Source of the DNA: Cryptomeria japonica
Taxonomy: Eukaryota > Streptophyta > Pinopsida > Cupressales > Cupressaceae
Assembly: GCF_030272615.1 (NCBI RefSeq)
Contig: NC_081406.1
Coordinates: 216,884,997-216,948,996, forward strand
Direction of reading: 5' to 3'
DNA: 64,000 nt
The translations under genes were made by a program, and so were the position numbers. Positions 1-11,400 of this stretch are shown in pieces (within the stretch, counting starts at the first letter, position 1; each line of letters opens with the position of its first letter). The notes under the pieces were generated by a model that worked only from the letters and a program-made list of their open reading frames with translations, was not told the origin of the DNA and did not search any database.

Positions 1-1591
1 TCATGTATTACTTGTGTATCATACTACCAAGGTCTACCCAACAAGATATTACATACATCCATAGGCGTAATATCACACAAAACTTCATCATGATAAGTTC
101 CAATTCTTAATTTTACCAAGAATTGTTCACTTACTGTTACCTTACGATCATCCTAAATCCATGCTATTTGATAAGGCTTAGGGTGTTTCAATCTCTCTAA
201 TTTCAGATTACTCTTCATCTCCTTTGAAACAAGGTTATCTGAACTACCACTAACAATTATAACTTTACAACACTTACCAGCTACTTTACATCTTGTCTTG
301 AACAAATTCTTCCTTTGCAGAGGTTCTTGCATATTTCCAGTGTGGCATAATTCTCTCCTTATCATCAATAATTCTCCATCTTCACATCTATAAGCTGATC
401 CAATAGGTTCTTCTTACACCAATGATTCTCTTCCACTATTCTATGTCTTCTTACATTCAAAAGTATGATGTCCTTCTCCTCCACACTTAAAGAAGGTTCC
501 TATAAACATTTTCTTATGTTGTCTTTTGTCTTCCTTTCGATAACCCTCATTCTGGTAACCACTAGGTTCTATTCTTTAGTAAAAATTTATTTCATCCCTC
601 TGGTATGAACTACCATCTCTTCTAGCTTCCTTGTCTTTGTTTTGATTTTCACAGGGTCCTCTTCCTTCAGTATAGGTCTTTCCTCCTTGAAATATTCCTC
701 CTCTACCTCTTTTCTTCTTCTCATCTCTTTTATTCCACTTCTCCTCTTCCTTAAGGGCATATTGGTAAGCTTCCTCAACACTCTAAAACTTGATTAGACT
801 GAGTTCATCCTGTATAAACATCCACAAACCATTCAAGTATCTAGAAACCTGTTCAATCTCATCATCATTGTGACTGGATCTAATATTCAAGTTGTAGAAT
901 ACTTTAGTATATTCATTCACACTAGATTCCTTTTTCTTTAAGTTCAATAACTTTCAGAACAAATTCACTTGATAATCGATGGAGATGAACTTTGATTTCA
1001 ACTTGTTAACCATTTACTCCCAAGATTTAATATTTTTTTTACCTTTCCTTTGTCTATCTATCTGGAAATGTTCCCACGAAAGAGATGCATATCCTTTCAA
1101 CTTGGTGTAAGCATATTTCACTTTCTTCTCTTTAGTTGTGCTCTCAAATTCAAAATACTTTTCCATATTTGTGATCCAATCAAAAAATTCATCTGAATCT
1201 AACTTTCCATCATAATTTGGTGGGTTAAAATGTGGTCTTGTATTCACTCTTGTCAAGGCTCTTAGGAATCTCTCTTCTTTCAGATCAATCATCGATGGAT
1301 TTACTCTATCTCTTGCCACCTCTTCTTCTTCATCATTGCTCACATCTTCAACATGTTGACCTCTTCTCTGGGCCATTTCAATAGCTTCCAATCAAGCTGC
1401 AATCCCTCTCAACAATTCGATCACAACAAGATCGGCATTTCCATGTGCTCCACCACCTATAGAATTTCCTCTTTGGATGATCTTTATGCTAGTCCTCTAT
1501 ATCTATAGGTCAGATCCTCAATATGCCACCCCAGAACAAAATTCTTATAGGACTTCACAATCTTTGGAAAGAAAACTCGCTTTGATACCAC
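1..1591 (-). pseudogene. Ty3/gypsy gag-protease remnant (Ty3-1)
   Basis: This is the upstream half of a minus-strand Ty3/gypsy polyprotein; pol would lie left of the window. Gag occupies about 1014-1500: an acidic N-terminal stretch, then a retrotransposon-gag core with FNPPNYDGKLDSDEFFDWI. A zinc knuckle near 455-500 reads FFKCGGEGHHTFEC, so the first Cys of CX2CX4HX4C is Phe. The protease region (153-368) reads CKVIIVSGSSDNLVS where the family has an Asp-Ser/Thr-Gly active site; Val replaces the catalytic Asp. Stops and frame changes interrupt the frame throughout, for example around 1396. It is a dead copy. The protease block resembles that of Ty3-A, so the two are probably the same broad lineage. 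Confidence 0.82.
1576..1590 (-). promoter_or_regulatory. Primer binding site of Ty3-1
   Basis: Minus strand reads TGGTATCAAAGCGAG, close to TGGTATCAGAGC, which pairs with the 3' end of plant initiator-Met tRNA. It lies a few bases inside the putative LTR end at 1595, upstream of gag, as expected for the minus-strand primer site of an LTR retrotransposon. Confidence 0.75.
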
Positions 1592-1594
1592 TTG

Positions 1595-1870
1595 GTGTAG
1601 TCATGGTAGGAGAGAGTCTTCAAAGAGAATAGTCTAGACTATGTAGCAAGAGCAACACAATATGATGGAGGCAATGCAAAATCAAACTTATTATATCAAG
1701 GAATTCAAATACAAATCAACTGACAACATGTAGAGTTGGTACCCAGACCTGATTACATTCTCAAAATATAATATCTGAGCTCAAGCTAAAATGCAAGCCA
1801 ACTCTGAATTTCCTAATCTTTTGATTAATCTTGTATATTCTCTTGGTCCTCCTCTAAAGGCTCGATTACA
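1595..1870 (-). repeat. Possible 5' LTR of Ty3-1
   Basis: The inner LTR end is set by the primer site: minus strand reads GACTACA, then a short spacer, then the primer site. The outer end is uncertain. A matching TGTAATCG at 1870 (minus strand) would give a 276-bp LTR with TGTA/TACA ends, but the LTR could extend further toward 2390. Only one LTR is in the window, so no comparison or target duplication is available. Confidence 0.35.
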
Positions 1871-2395
1871 TTAATTTATATTATATTCATAGCTCTAAGA
1901 TGATGTGTAGTTTCCCAAGATGAAAAATAATTGAAAAATAATTGCTGATGAAGGTGTGATGTGTAGAACAACTAGGTTGGCCTCCACCAAAAGAATTCCT
2001 CCAAAAAATACTTAGAATGAGGTGCATGCCTAAGGGAAGGTTGGACATAAGACAAGGAACATTGGAGACTATGAAATGAGGCTCTAGAAGCCATATAAAT
2101 GATCTACAAGATTCTCCATTAGCAGATAGGTCCAAGCAGTTCTAGTGCTCTAAGTTAGAAAACTCTCACATTCTGGAAGTGATAACTTGTCGGAAAAATA
2201 TCCAAATGTCCCAAGAACTTAGGATAAGGTAGATGAACAAGTTCACAAACCAAATCCATCTCCACAAGATCTGGTGAACAAATGCGATAAAACATAAAAT
2301 GAAATGATGAAACTGCAAAGTTGAACTAAATAAAAAACAAAACAGAAAATAAATTGGAATGTAAATATTTTTGGGTGATGCAAGATTTCCAAGAA
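1871..2395. other. Unassigned spacer between Ty3-1 and Copia-1
   Basis: AT-rich sequence with no convincing reading frame. It may be outer LTR of Ty3-1 or the place where Copia-1 lost its RNase H end. The copia reading frame stops being recognisable close to 2395. Confidence 0.4.
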
Positions 2396-5245
2396 CTAGG
2401 GATGCTCTTTCATCAAGTTGCAACTATATTTGTATCTTCTAAACCAAACCTCTTCAATAACTCTTTCGCATACTTGGATTGGGATATAAAGATTCCTTTT
2501 TCTGACTGTGTGATTTGCAATCCCAAAATGAATTTCATCTCTCCAATCATAGACATCTCAAACTCATAATGTAATTCATTAGTGAACTCTTTGCACAAAC
2601 TATCATTCCCTCTAAAAATAATATCATCAACAAAAACTTTTACAATCAAAATGTTATCATGATCAATATTGAAGTATAGATTACTATCAACAGTACCTTT
2701 GTTAAATCCTAGGTTCAATAGATACTTATCCAATCTAGCATACCATGCTCTTGGCGCTTGCTTCAATCCATACAATTCTTTCTTCAACCGACACACAATA
2801 TCTCCTTAATCAATCAATTGAAATCCATCTAGTTTCTCTATGTACACCTCTTCTTCCAATTCACCATTTAGGAATGCTCATTCAATTTGTTTTGAAAGAC
2901 CCATTTAGTTCCTATTACATTTTTTCCTTAGGTCTGGGGACGAGAATCAATGTATTGTTCTTCTCAATCTGCAACAATTATTATTCCATTTCTTTTACCT
3001 AGTGTTCATCTTTACATGCTTCATTCACATCCTTAGGTTCAATCTTATAAATTAAAAAAAACTCAACCTGATCTTGTGCAATTCTTCTTCTAGTCTGAAC
3101 ATCCTTATTTTTATCTCATATAATCTGATTTAGAATGATTCAATCTTACATACTTGGGAGTCTTAGGATTTTCTTGATTTTCAGACTCTTGAGTTCTTTC
3201 TTCTACACTTGCACAAGTCTCTTCTCCTTGATTCAGTGGATTCACCAGAATGATTTGAACTTGATTCTAGATCTGAGGTTGCTTTCCTTTGTTTTCACTA
3301 TCATTCTAATCATATGAATCATATTCACAAGATCTATACTATCTCTCATTGCTTTCATCAACCCTAATATTTGCACTCTCAACTATCTTTCTTAGTCTCT
3401 TGTTATAACATCGGTAGGCCTTTCTTTTAGTAGAATAAATAAGAAATATTCCTTCATCGCATCTAGTATCAAACTTTCCTAGATCATCATCCCTTTTGAT
3501 ATAACATTTGCTTTTGAAAATTCTAAAATATTTAACAGTAGGAGCATGACGAAGCCATAATTCATAGGGACTCTTATCGGTATCATCTTTTATATGGTCC
3601 TAGTTAAGAGTGTAAATAGAAGTACTCACAACTTCTCTCCAATAAATATGAGAAACATTTCCTTGCAACATCATTATCCAAGAAGCTTCTTGAATGGTTA
3701 TGTTCTTCCTTTCCATAACTCCATATTTTTGAGGGGCTCTTGGAGCAGACAACTATCTTCTTATCCCATGTTCTTCATAAAATGCATTAAACTAATTGAA
3801 AATGAATTCACCACCTCTTTTAGATCTCAGACACTTCAGCTTCAAACCTATCTTAGTCTCAACCATAGCCTTGAAAATCTTTAACTTCTCTAAATCTTTA
3901 GACTTCTCCCTTAATAAAGTAACCCACATCATCCTTGAATAGTCATCAATCAACAACATGAAATATCTATCTCCTTCCAAGATTCTAACTCTAGAAGGTC
4001 CACACAAATCAGTATGCAAAAGATCCCATAATCCATTTGAAAAATTCTTCTTACTTTTGAAATAAATTTTGGTTTGTTTCCCTAGCTGACATTCTTTGCA
4101 CATAAGGTTAGCAGGTTTCATCAGCTTAGGAATATCTCTCATAGTCCGAGTAGAACTTATCTTAAGAATGTTATCAAAATTTACATGACACATCCTCCTA
4201 TTCCAAAACCAACTTTCATCAACCTAAGAAATCAAACATCTTCTACCGATACTATTCAAGTGAAAGATATTATCTTTAGTCTTTGTACCTGATGCAATCT
4301 CAATTCCAAAGCTACCCAAGATTCTACACTTTCCATTATTGAATTGAAGATCATATCCCTTTTCAACCATCTATCCAACACTCAAACCATTATGCTTTAG
4401 GCCTTCTACATACAAGACATTATCAATATTGTTCTTACCATCAAGATAAATGAAACCTCTACCATGGATTATACCAACTTTGTCATCATGAAACTTTACA
4501 ACTCCGGCTCCATACTTTTCCAAGATCATGAACTTACTCTTATCACCCATTCATCTTTCTCTTCAACATGTGCAGCCAAATATCTTTCCACATCCATGCA
4601 GCTAGTGGAATCAATAGGTATTAGATCATATTCCTTAATAGCAATAAACACCCATTCATTATTACTTGTATTTTTATTATCTGATTCATCATCTGACACA
4701 CCTTCATCAGTAGCATAATAACATCTCTTCTAAAATTTAGGCTTGAATTATTTCCTAGGAACTCCTTCCAGACACCTTGAGGTAAAATGACCTCTCTTAT
4801 TGCAAGAAAAATATTTAAGAGGCAACTTTCCTTCATACTTATTGACTCCTTTGGGTAATCTCTTGGTAATGGGTGCTTCAAGCTCATCAATCTCTCACTC
4901 TTATTCTTCAATTTCCTTCCTCTCATTCTCATATCTAGACACCCACCTTGAAGAAATTTTTTAGAACCATATCTATGCGTATCCTTTTTGGAAACTATGG
5001 CTTTGAATGCAGATTCTATGGTAGAAAGAGAATCACCAAACTCACTTAATTCAAAGACTGGTAGCTTACCAATCAACATGTCTCTAGTCACACTAGTTAT
5101 GATCCAGATATCCTCAATAGTAGGAAATTTTTGTTTGTAGGATTTAGGTAGGGATTTGAGCACTTTAGCAACAATATTTGATTCTTCTTACTTTCTACTA
5201 GCACATCTAATATTTCACACTAGTTCATTCACCTTTTGCATAAAA
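2396..5245 (-). pseudogene. Truncated Ty1/copia polyprotein (Copia-1)
   Basis: Minus-strand copia remnant in the order gag, protease, integrase, reverse transcriptase. Gag begins around 5245 with its N-terminus missing and includes a KVLKSLPKSYKQKF block. The zinc knuckle near 4755-4800 reads KYFSCNKRGHFTSRC, with Tyr for the first Cys. The protease segment (about 4200-4600) has lost its Asp-Ser/Thr-Gly site. Integrase (3792-4193) keeps HTDLCGP and LLIDDYSRMMW and the RGGEF motif, but the residue before that motif is Lys-Arg rather than Asp-Asn. Reverse transcriptase (2413-2796) has LYGLKQAPRAWYARLD and an FVDD catalytic box. RNase H and both LTRs are absent. Many stops and frameshifts make it inactive. 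It resembles Copia-B closely in the knuckle and RT. Confidence 0.88.
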
Positions 5246-5411
5246 TAAGTGATTGGAAGGAGGAATGGATGGTTGAGATTGAAGGAGATGGATGAGGTGG
5301 ATTGCGAGGACATGGTATGGAGACCAAGAGATTTTCCATAAAGGCATTTCTTATCTCCACACTCCATAATGTACATGGGGCATATATCCTCAAGTACATT
5401 GGGAAGACAAA

Positions 5412-5512
5412 AAGGAATTAAAAATTCCTTGGGGGAGGACAAGGGAATTAAAAATTCCCTAAAAATGAGATGCATGGGAAAATGAAAAGGGAAAAGGAAT
5501 TAAAAATTCCTT
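5412..5512. repeat. Three copies of a GGAATTAAAAATTCC palindrome
   Basis: The imperfect palindrome GGAATTAAAAATTCC, extended by flanking A/T, occurs at 5412-5430, 5442-5460 and 5494-5512, separated by unrelated G-rich or A-rich sequence. It lies in the otherwise unassigned stretch 5246-5661. Function is unknown; this may be simple local duplication. Confidence 0.7.
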
Positions 5513-5666
5513 GAGACAATGATAATTCATGGGGAAGAGAGGAAATTTGAAATCCTTGAAATGACCAAAGTTGGTGCATTTAAGATTTGGAAGGTGGAGG
5601 GGACAATCCATTTATGGAAAATGGTTGAATTTTCTCTAATAAAGGTGATTAAGTTGTGCAAATTAT

Positions 5667-6427
5667 TGTTAGGATTCCCAAAGATACTGAGAGGGGGGGG
5701 GTGAATCAGTATCTTGTCGGTTAACATATTTTCTAATCTTATTAAACAAATTGCATTCTAAAACAGTGTACCAGTAAACCAAAATTAATGTAGTATATAA
5801 GAACAATAAGCACAACATATAAAGCACACCATAACACAATATTTTTAACAAGGAAACCCAGTGTGGGAAAAACCTCAGTGGGATTTGTGACCCACAATAT
5901 TCACTCACTGGCCAATAAATGAATATTACTTACAATAGGGGCCTGCACATGCAAGAAGGCCAACTACCTAAAGCTCACTGCTTAATTACAAAAAGGAAGT
6001 CTCACTAACTTACAAAATGGATTATGCAAATCCAATATAATGTACTGCTTTGGTTCAGCATCTGCTATGCCAGGTTCATTACCAGTTTAATCTCACACAA
6101 TAACCATAAACCTTACTACAAAATCTACCTTAATATTCACATGTTCACATCTTTCTTATGCATAAATGATCTACAAGATCTCATGCTTATATATGAGTCC
6201 TATTAAAATTCGCTTTGTCAGCTTACAAAAAGATATTATAATTAAATACAAAATGCAATAAACAAAATCATGTCGGCTGGGGTGCCGGTAATCATCTTTG
6301 TCATTGTCGATAAACTATCTGTCAGTGTAGAGTCTGTCGGTGTTGGTGCCATAGGATTGCAAGGTTTCCATCAATGACAATAACTTCAATCACCTACAAT
6401 TTCTCATTGGAGTGTGCAATGCCAACA
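5667..6427 (-). repeat. 3' LTR of LTR-X
   Basis: A 761-bp LTR, TGTTGG...CTAACA on the minus strand. Its end near 5690 carries the G-run followed by GTGAATCAG that recurs in LTR-D, LTR-E, soloLTR-F and soloLTR-G. A GTGGGAAAAACC block near 5863 is also shared with that group. A polypurine tract abuts its start. Confidence 0.85.
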
Positions 6428-6606
6428 ATCTCCCCCTTTGGCATTGATGACAACACCCATGAGAAAAATCCAAAAATGTATCCAAAATTGAAGTCCAAAA
6501 ATTTTGCCAAAACTATGTGCTCCCCCTGAGCAGATGATCTCTTTTGTCATCATTTTTATCATCTCAACTAATCCCCCTTTAACATCTCAACTAATCCCCC
6601 TTTAAC
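6428..6606 (-). promoter_or_regulatory. Polypurine tract and extra purine tracts of LTR-X
   Basis: Directly next to the 3' LTR the minus strand reads TGCCAAAGGGGGAGAT (6428-6443), a typical plus-strand primer site. Similar purine runs recur upstream at about 6520 and twice within an exact 23-bp tandem duplication (6561-6583 and 6584-6606). Only the tract touching the LTR is expected to prime. Confidence 0.75.
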
Positions 6607-6682
6607 ATCAATGGCAAAGGTTGTCAAAAATGTCAACTGAGTGTAGTTCTCAGCTGGATCCCTATAACCAGTTGATTACAAT

Positions 6683-8450
6683 CTAAAATAGATCTACCAG
6701 TACAAAATTTAAGCTGTTAGTGAACTTTTCACTATCTTTGAATGTTTCTTCTGTCCTTTGTATTGTACCAGTGAGTATGTGCATTTTATCTTCCGGTGTC
6801 TTAAGTCTAGGAACAAGTGCCTCTGATATCTCTTTTCTCAAAGAGATGAGGATGTCGAGTTTCGGACCAAGTCTACATTTTAGTTCCTTAGCCTTGAACT
6901 TTACTCTTTCCTTTTCCTTCTCCAATTTCTCAAGTTTTTCCTCAAATTCTCCTATTTTTTGCTCTATTACCGATAATGGTTCTAGTGAAGCGAAGAGATT
7001 ATTAGCAATATTATTTATTTCTTCACGTGCTTCACTGATTTTCTTGTCTATATCCATTGTCAAAACATCAGTCTTGCATGTATCCCTATAAAACTCCTTA
7101 AATTAGATTATTGTTTTTCCTAGTGTCGGTAATAAGGTATCAATGTGTTCCTTTCATCTCTTTATTGTTTCATCAAAGAATCTTTCTTTCTCTTTATTCA
7201 TTTTCTCATTGAATGTTTCTTCATTAATCTGATCAACTGTTAAAAGGTTGCCAGTGATATACTTAGACAATGTGTCAAATTGACTCAAAGAATCTTTATT
7301 GTCCACATTGCACTTGGGTGCAATGAATTTCAAAATAGGGATGGTATCATCAATTGCCTTGTATGCAAGTGCATTGCAATCTGTTATTTTCTTGATTGAA
7401 TCAAACAATACCTCTATTACATTGGTCGGTCCGAATTATGTCCAAGAGGAACCAGATGATTGTCCAACTACCTTAACAATTTGCATTTCACCGATGTGAG
7501 TAACCTCTTTGCTTGAGTTGACCTCTGGTAGGTCAATTTGAGTCTGCATCTCAACTAGCAAAGGCTTGGGTATCTCAGTTGTTTCCGATGGCACTGTCTC
7601 TATCTCAACCTTTTTCTCTTCATGTTTCTCAGAATGTACCTCAGTATATTTCTTTGTGCTTTCTTCTGCTTGTTTCTCTGATCAAGTCTCAGTATTTACT
7701 GTATTATTAGTAGCCTATTGCTCTAACTCAGTAGGTTTATCAGTGTGTGCACTAGTGGTATCTATCACCTTTTCAGTTCCAGGGGGGTCAACTGATTGTT
7801 CAACATGTGTTTCAACCCCAATCTCAACATTTCCAACTATATCCTCAACATGTGTTTCTATAGCAATATTCTCATCTGGTGGCTCAGTTGCCACATCTTT
7901 CTTCTTAGCAGTTTCCTTATCAACCACAATTTTAACCTCTTGTGTGTCAATATTCATAGTATATAACACCTCTGAATCAGGATTGGTGTCTTTATGTGTT
8001 GTCTCCACACTCTCAATATTATCAGTTACTGGTGGTGTATCAACATTTTGTGCTAGTGGAGTATTAGAAGAAGGTGGGGGCAAGTTGTTTGTCACTTTTA
8101 TGCTTGGAGGTCCACCTACCTTTCCTTTACCTTTATCCTTATCCTTTTGATAGACTCTGAAGGCTTTGGGCCTTTTAAGTTCTTCTTTATTTTCTTTCTC
8201 CACAAATAAGATATCCCATTTATCCGTTGTCTCTTCAGATATTTCATTCATTCTGTCAGCCATTAAAGCTACATGTCGGTGACTAGTAGAAAATATAGTC
8301 ATGTTAGCCTCACTTATCAGCTCATCAATTTCTTCTGCTGATTTTACTAGGTGAACTGCAAGTAATTTTTCTACCTTTATCTTCTATTCTAATTCCACAA
8401 TTGCTAATCTCTTTGCATCTAGTCTCCTATACAAATCACTTGGTAAATCA
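6683..8450 (-). pseudogene. Long unknown reading frame in LTR-X
   Basis: One minus-strand frame of about 590 codons runs from the deletion junction to a stop at 6683. It is interrupted by about six stops, for example near 8382, 7715, 7438 and 7154, but the frame never shifts. The N-terminal part (about 8130-8450) is helical and charged and ends in a Lys-rich stretch KDKDKGKGK, a possible nuclear-localisation signal. The middle (about 7450-8120) is low-complexity and rich in Thr, Glu, Val and Pro. The C-terminal part (about 6690-7400) is strongly charged, with a likely coiled coil in EFEEKLEKLEKEKERVKF. I recognise no catalytic motif, zinc knuckle, RT or integrase. Position just before the polypurine tract, sense to the element, suggests an accessory retroelement protein. 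Function is unknown. Confidence 0.6.
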
Positions 8451-8451
8451 T

Positions 8452-8485
8452 CTACAACTTCTCATTGGAGTGTGCAATGCCAACA
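8452..8485 (-). repeat. 34-bp stub of the LTR-X 5' LTR
   Basis: Matches 6394-6427 with one mismatch over 34 bases, including the terminal GCCAACA, and is followed by the ATTAT target duplication. Coding sequence of the interior joins directly to it, so the rest of the 5' LTR, the primer site and the 5' interior were deleted. Confidence 0.8.
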
Positions 8486-8490
8486 ATTAT

Positions 8491-11400
8491 TAAGGAGGGG
8501 GATTAAGTGGGTTAATGAGAGATTGGAAGACACATGGGAAAGTTAGGAGGATGTGAAATGCGAAGAGAGAATGAGTGGATGAATTAAAAATTAGAGAATA
8601 ATGTTAATGAAGCTTCTAGAAGAATTAATTAGGCTAAGTGAGGATTAGAGGAAAGTGATTTGTAGGAATCACATAATTTAGTTAATTAATTTGCATTAAT
8701 TAACTAAAAGGAATTTAGAAGAATTAATTAATTTCAAGAACTTTAGAAGAATAGGGAACAATTAATTTATTTGATAAATCAATTATTGTACTATAGTGAC
8801 ATGATTAATTAAATTAAATTTAATTAATTTAGAGAAGAATAAAGGGTAACATAATTAAATTAATTAAAGTTAATTAATTTTAGCATCTACGGGCTCTTTG
8901 AACCAATTGCTCCAACATTCCTCTATGAGAGGCCAATCTCAATCTTCAAGGTCTTGGATCAGTGTACCAACTAATAGGGTAATGACTAGGGATAAGGAAC
9001 TAGTCACACTCTTCGCACTTTAGGCACTATTAAACCAAGGTGGGTATCCCTTATAGCAACATCTTTGAATATTTTTAGGCTTATGTGATGCTACAAAAAA
9101 GTTGTTCTCAGACTATTATGTGAGTCAGTGGACTTTAAACCTCATAGGATGTAACCTTCATCCTTTCCCAATTCTGATCATAATGAGAACTAACTATCCT
9201 ATGTACATGAAAGTAGAAAATGAACAAAATAAAATGGTTATTGTACTTATTTAATAAAACTTTCTCCTTGCCATAGTTAGCAACACAATATGATGATTGA
9301 TGGCTTGACCATTGGGCTAGATGCTAGATAAACCATTATTACACTACAAAATATGCATATTTGGCACCATCCTTTGCCTAGTATGATTGATGCCTTATAT
9401 CAGTCACAACATAAAATGAATTTCATAACTACCACTTAGTACTTTCTCTCTACATAGAACCCCTCTGAATAAATATTAGGAGATTTAATCCTCTATTTAT
9501 AAGAAGCTGAAATTTATTCAAACTAAACAACATAGTGAAAACATATGAACCAAAAAACCCTTGATTTTATTGATTCATATAAGATACTAGATAATAAGTA
9601 AAGAGAAACAACTTAGAAATCATTGGATTGGATTTCAAGATGTTTTATATCTATAGAATATGTGCACATTATCTGTTGGAAAATTTACTATAGGTAGGAC
9701 ATCTAACTGAATCACAACACTGCATTATAAAAACATACAAATAGTGTTGCATACTATTCACCCTTTGTGAAAGATAATCATATAGGCTTCTATGAGAACT
9801 TAATGTATTATCTATTTTTTCTCAAGGAGGAAGAAGCTTATTTATAAGGCCTTTAGTATCCTCTTAAAGAACAATGTATATGCAACAAGCTTCAAGCCTT
9901 TCACAATATCAAAATTTAGGTAACATTCCTCTATGTTGCTCTGTAGGTGTTAGATATTGGAGATAATCTAGAATCCTCCTTTTGCTTGTTCAAGCTCCTT
10001 TATCAGATTGAAAAGTGTGACAATCATGCAAACCTCTAGAATAGAAAGAAATAATATAGCTATAGAAGAAGAAGGAAGCCCTAAATTTGGTTCTTTGTTG
10101 ACACTTGGCTCCTTCAGCCTATTGAAGATCTGATTTAGAAAAATATATCTCTTATGTTGCTGACAGGTGTCTCCTCTCAAAATCTAATATGCAAATATAT
10201 GACTTCAACATTTTATTACCCTATTCATTATGACAAAGGAATATGACTTTTCTCTATCCCGACATACTTTTTATGTTTGCAACAAATTACTTTATCTTTT
10301 CTTTATGCTCTAAATTTCATTTCCCTACACATTCTGAAACCCTTTCACCACGTTGGTTAGTCCCTGTGCCTTCTCTTTTCTTCTTGGTTTTTTCTATGCT
10401 CCTTTATAGCCTGTGGGGTGATGGGGAATACCAACATCCCTTTGTTTGATCTTACCCTATGGCTATTTCTTGTGTGCATTGAAGAGCATGCTAGGTGGCA
10501 AGAGATAGTTGTTGTATTTCATATTTGAACTTTGGGGCCCATGTGCGAGACAAGCTCCAACATGGACCAATCATCGATATTCAACTTGGCATGTCAACAT
10601 GGTGAGTCATCGTCCCCACATCATGTCATTGCTTGTTAGCAACACTTGGGACTTTTTCACTCCCTTAGAAACATCTTTTTGAACTTTGATGTTACACCAA
10701 AATTCGTTACTCATCACCAAGAGCACCAAAAACTACACCAAAAGTGGCCATCAGTTAGAAATGTGACTTCGATTAACTCCTTGGAAAGACTTACCAAAAC
10801 CCAAGGTCACACTGAAATAGGTCATCGCTAAGATTAATAAATGTCTCATTGACACTACAACACTGTGAAATTAGCTTCCATAAGTAGGTTCAACTAGTTG
10901 TGCAATCATACATTTACTCTAGGCCATTGATCCCATGCAAAGTGATCGCACAATACTACATATGGGAGGCAAGTGCACTAGCCCACCTTATCCATGTGTC
11001 TAGAGATACCCATCAAGAATTTATTCATTGGTTCACCTAGGGTGTGACTTGTTCAATTGGGGCCCATCTTTCTTTTGTTTGATATTCACTACTTTTGGTG
11101 AGACATCATCCTTTCGCAAGACTCCCTTTGGCTTTAACAAACCATTGTTATTATTTTGACATTCATGTTTTGGTGAGACTTAGGAGGTGTCTCTTAGATA
11201 ATCCCTTTTTGACATGACTTTGGCTTTCAGCTAGACATGATTCTCATCATGTCAGCTTTTATTACAATGCTAATATGATTTTTCTTGCATACAAGGAGAT
11301 CATTTTTGGTGTAACATATGAAGTCTTGGCAAAATCCTACTAGAATATAAGGTTTCATTTTTTTTTTCAAACAATTCGAACATGGTTCAGGTAGAAACTC

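Larger units (their letters stand above)
5662..8490 (-). mobile_element. LTR-X, 5'-deleted LTR retrotransposon
   Basis: The element proper is 5667-8485, flanked by the direct repeat ATTAT at 5662-5666 and 8486-8490. On the minus strand the layout is a 34-bp stub of 5' LTR (8452-8485), an interior with one long decayed frame of unknown function, a polypurine tract, and a complete 3' LTR (5667-6427). The stub matches the start of the 3' LTR at 6394-6427 and carries the same CCAACA terminus. Primer site, gag and pol are absent. The short target duplication and matching outer ends show it inserted as a full element and later lost its 5' interior. Confidence 0.85.

Noticed and set aside
5690..5702. 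G-runs as possible G-quadruplexes or sequencing errors
   Set aside because: The runs recur in six independent LTRs at the same place beside GTGAATCA, so they are real. Run lengths vary and may contain errors, but a single run does not define a quadruplex.
7566..8150. Long plus-strand open frame rich in Ser, Val, Thr and Cys
   Set aside because: It is the antisense of the LTR-X reading frame. The minus-strand product has charged, helical character and the orientation of the element, so the plus-strand frame is a shadow.
9968..10831. Cluster of short open frames that might be a small gene
   Set aside because: Frames of 60-70 codons on both strands without shared direction, codon bias or recognisable motifs are expected by chance in 3.7 kb of such DNA.
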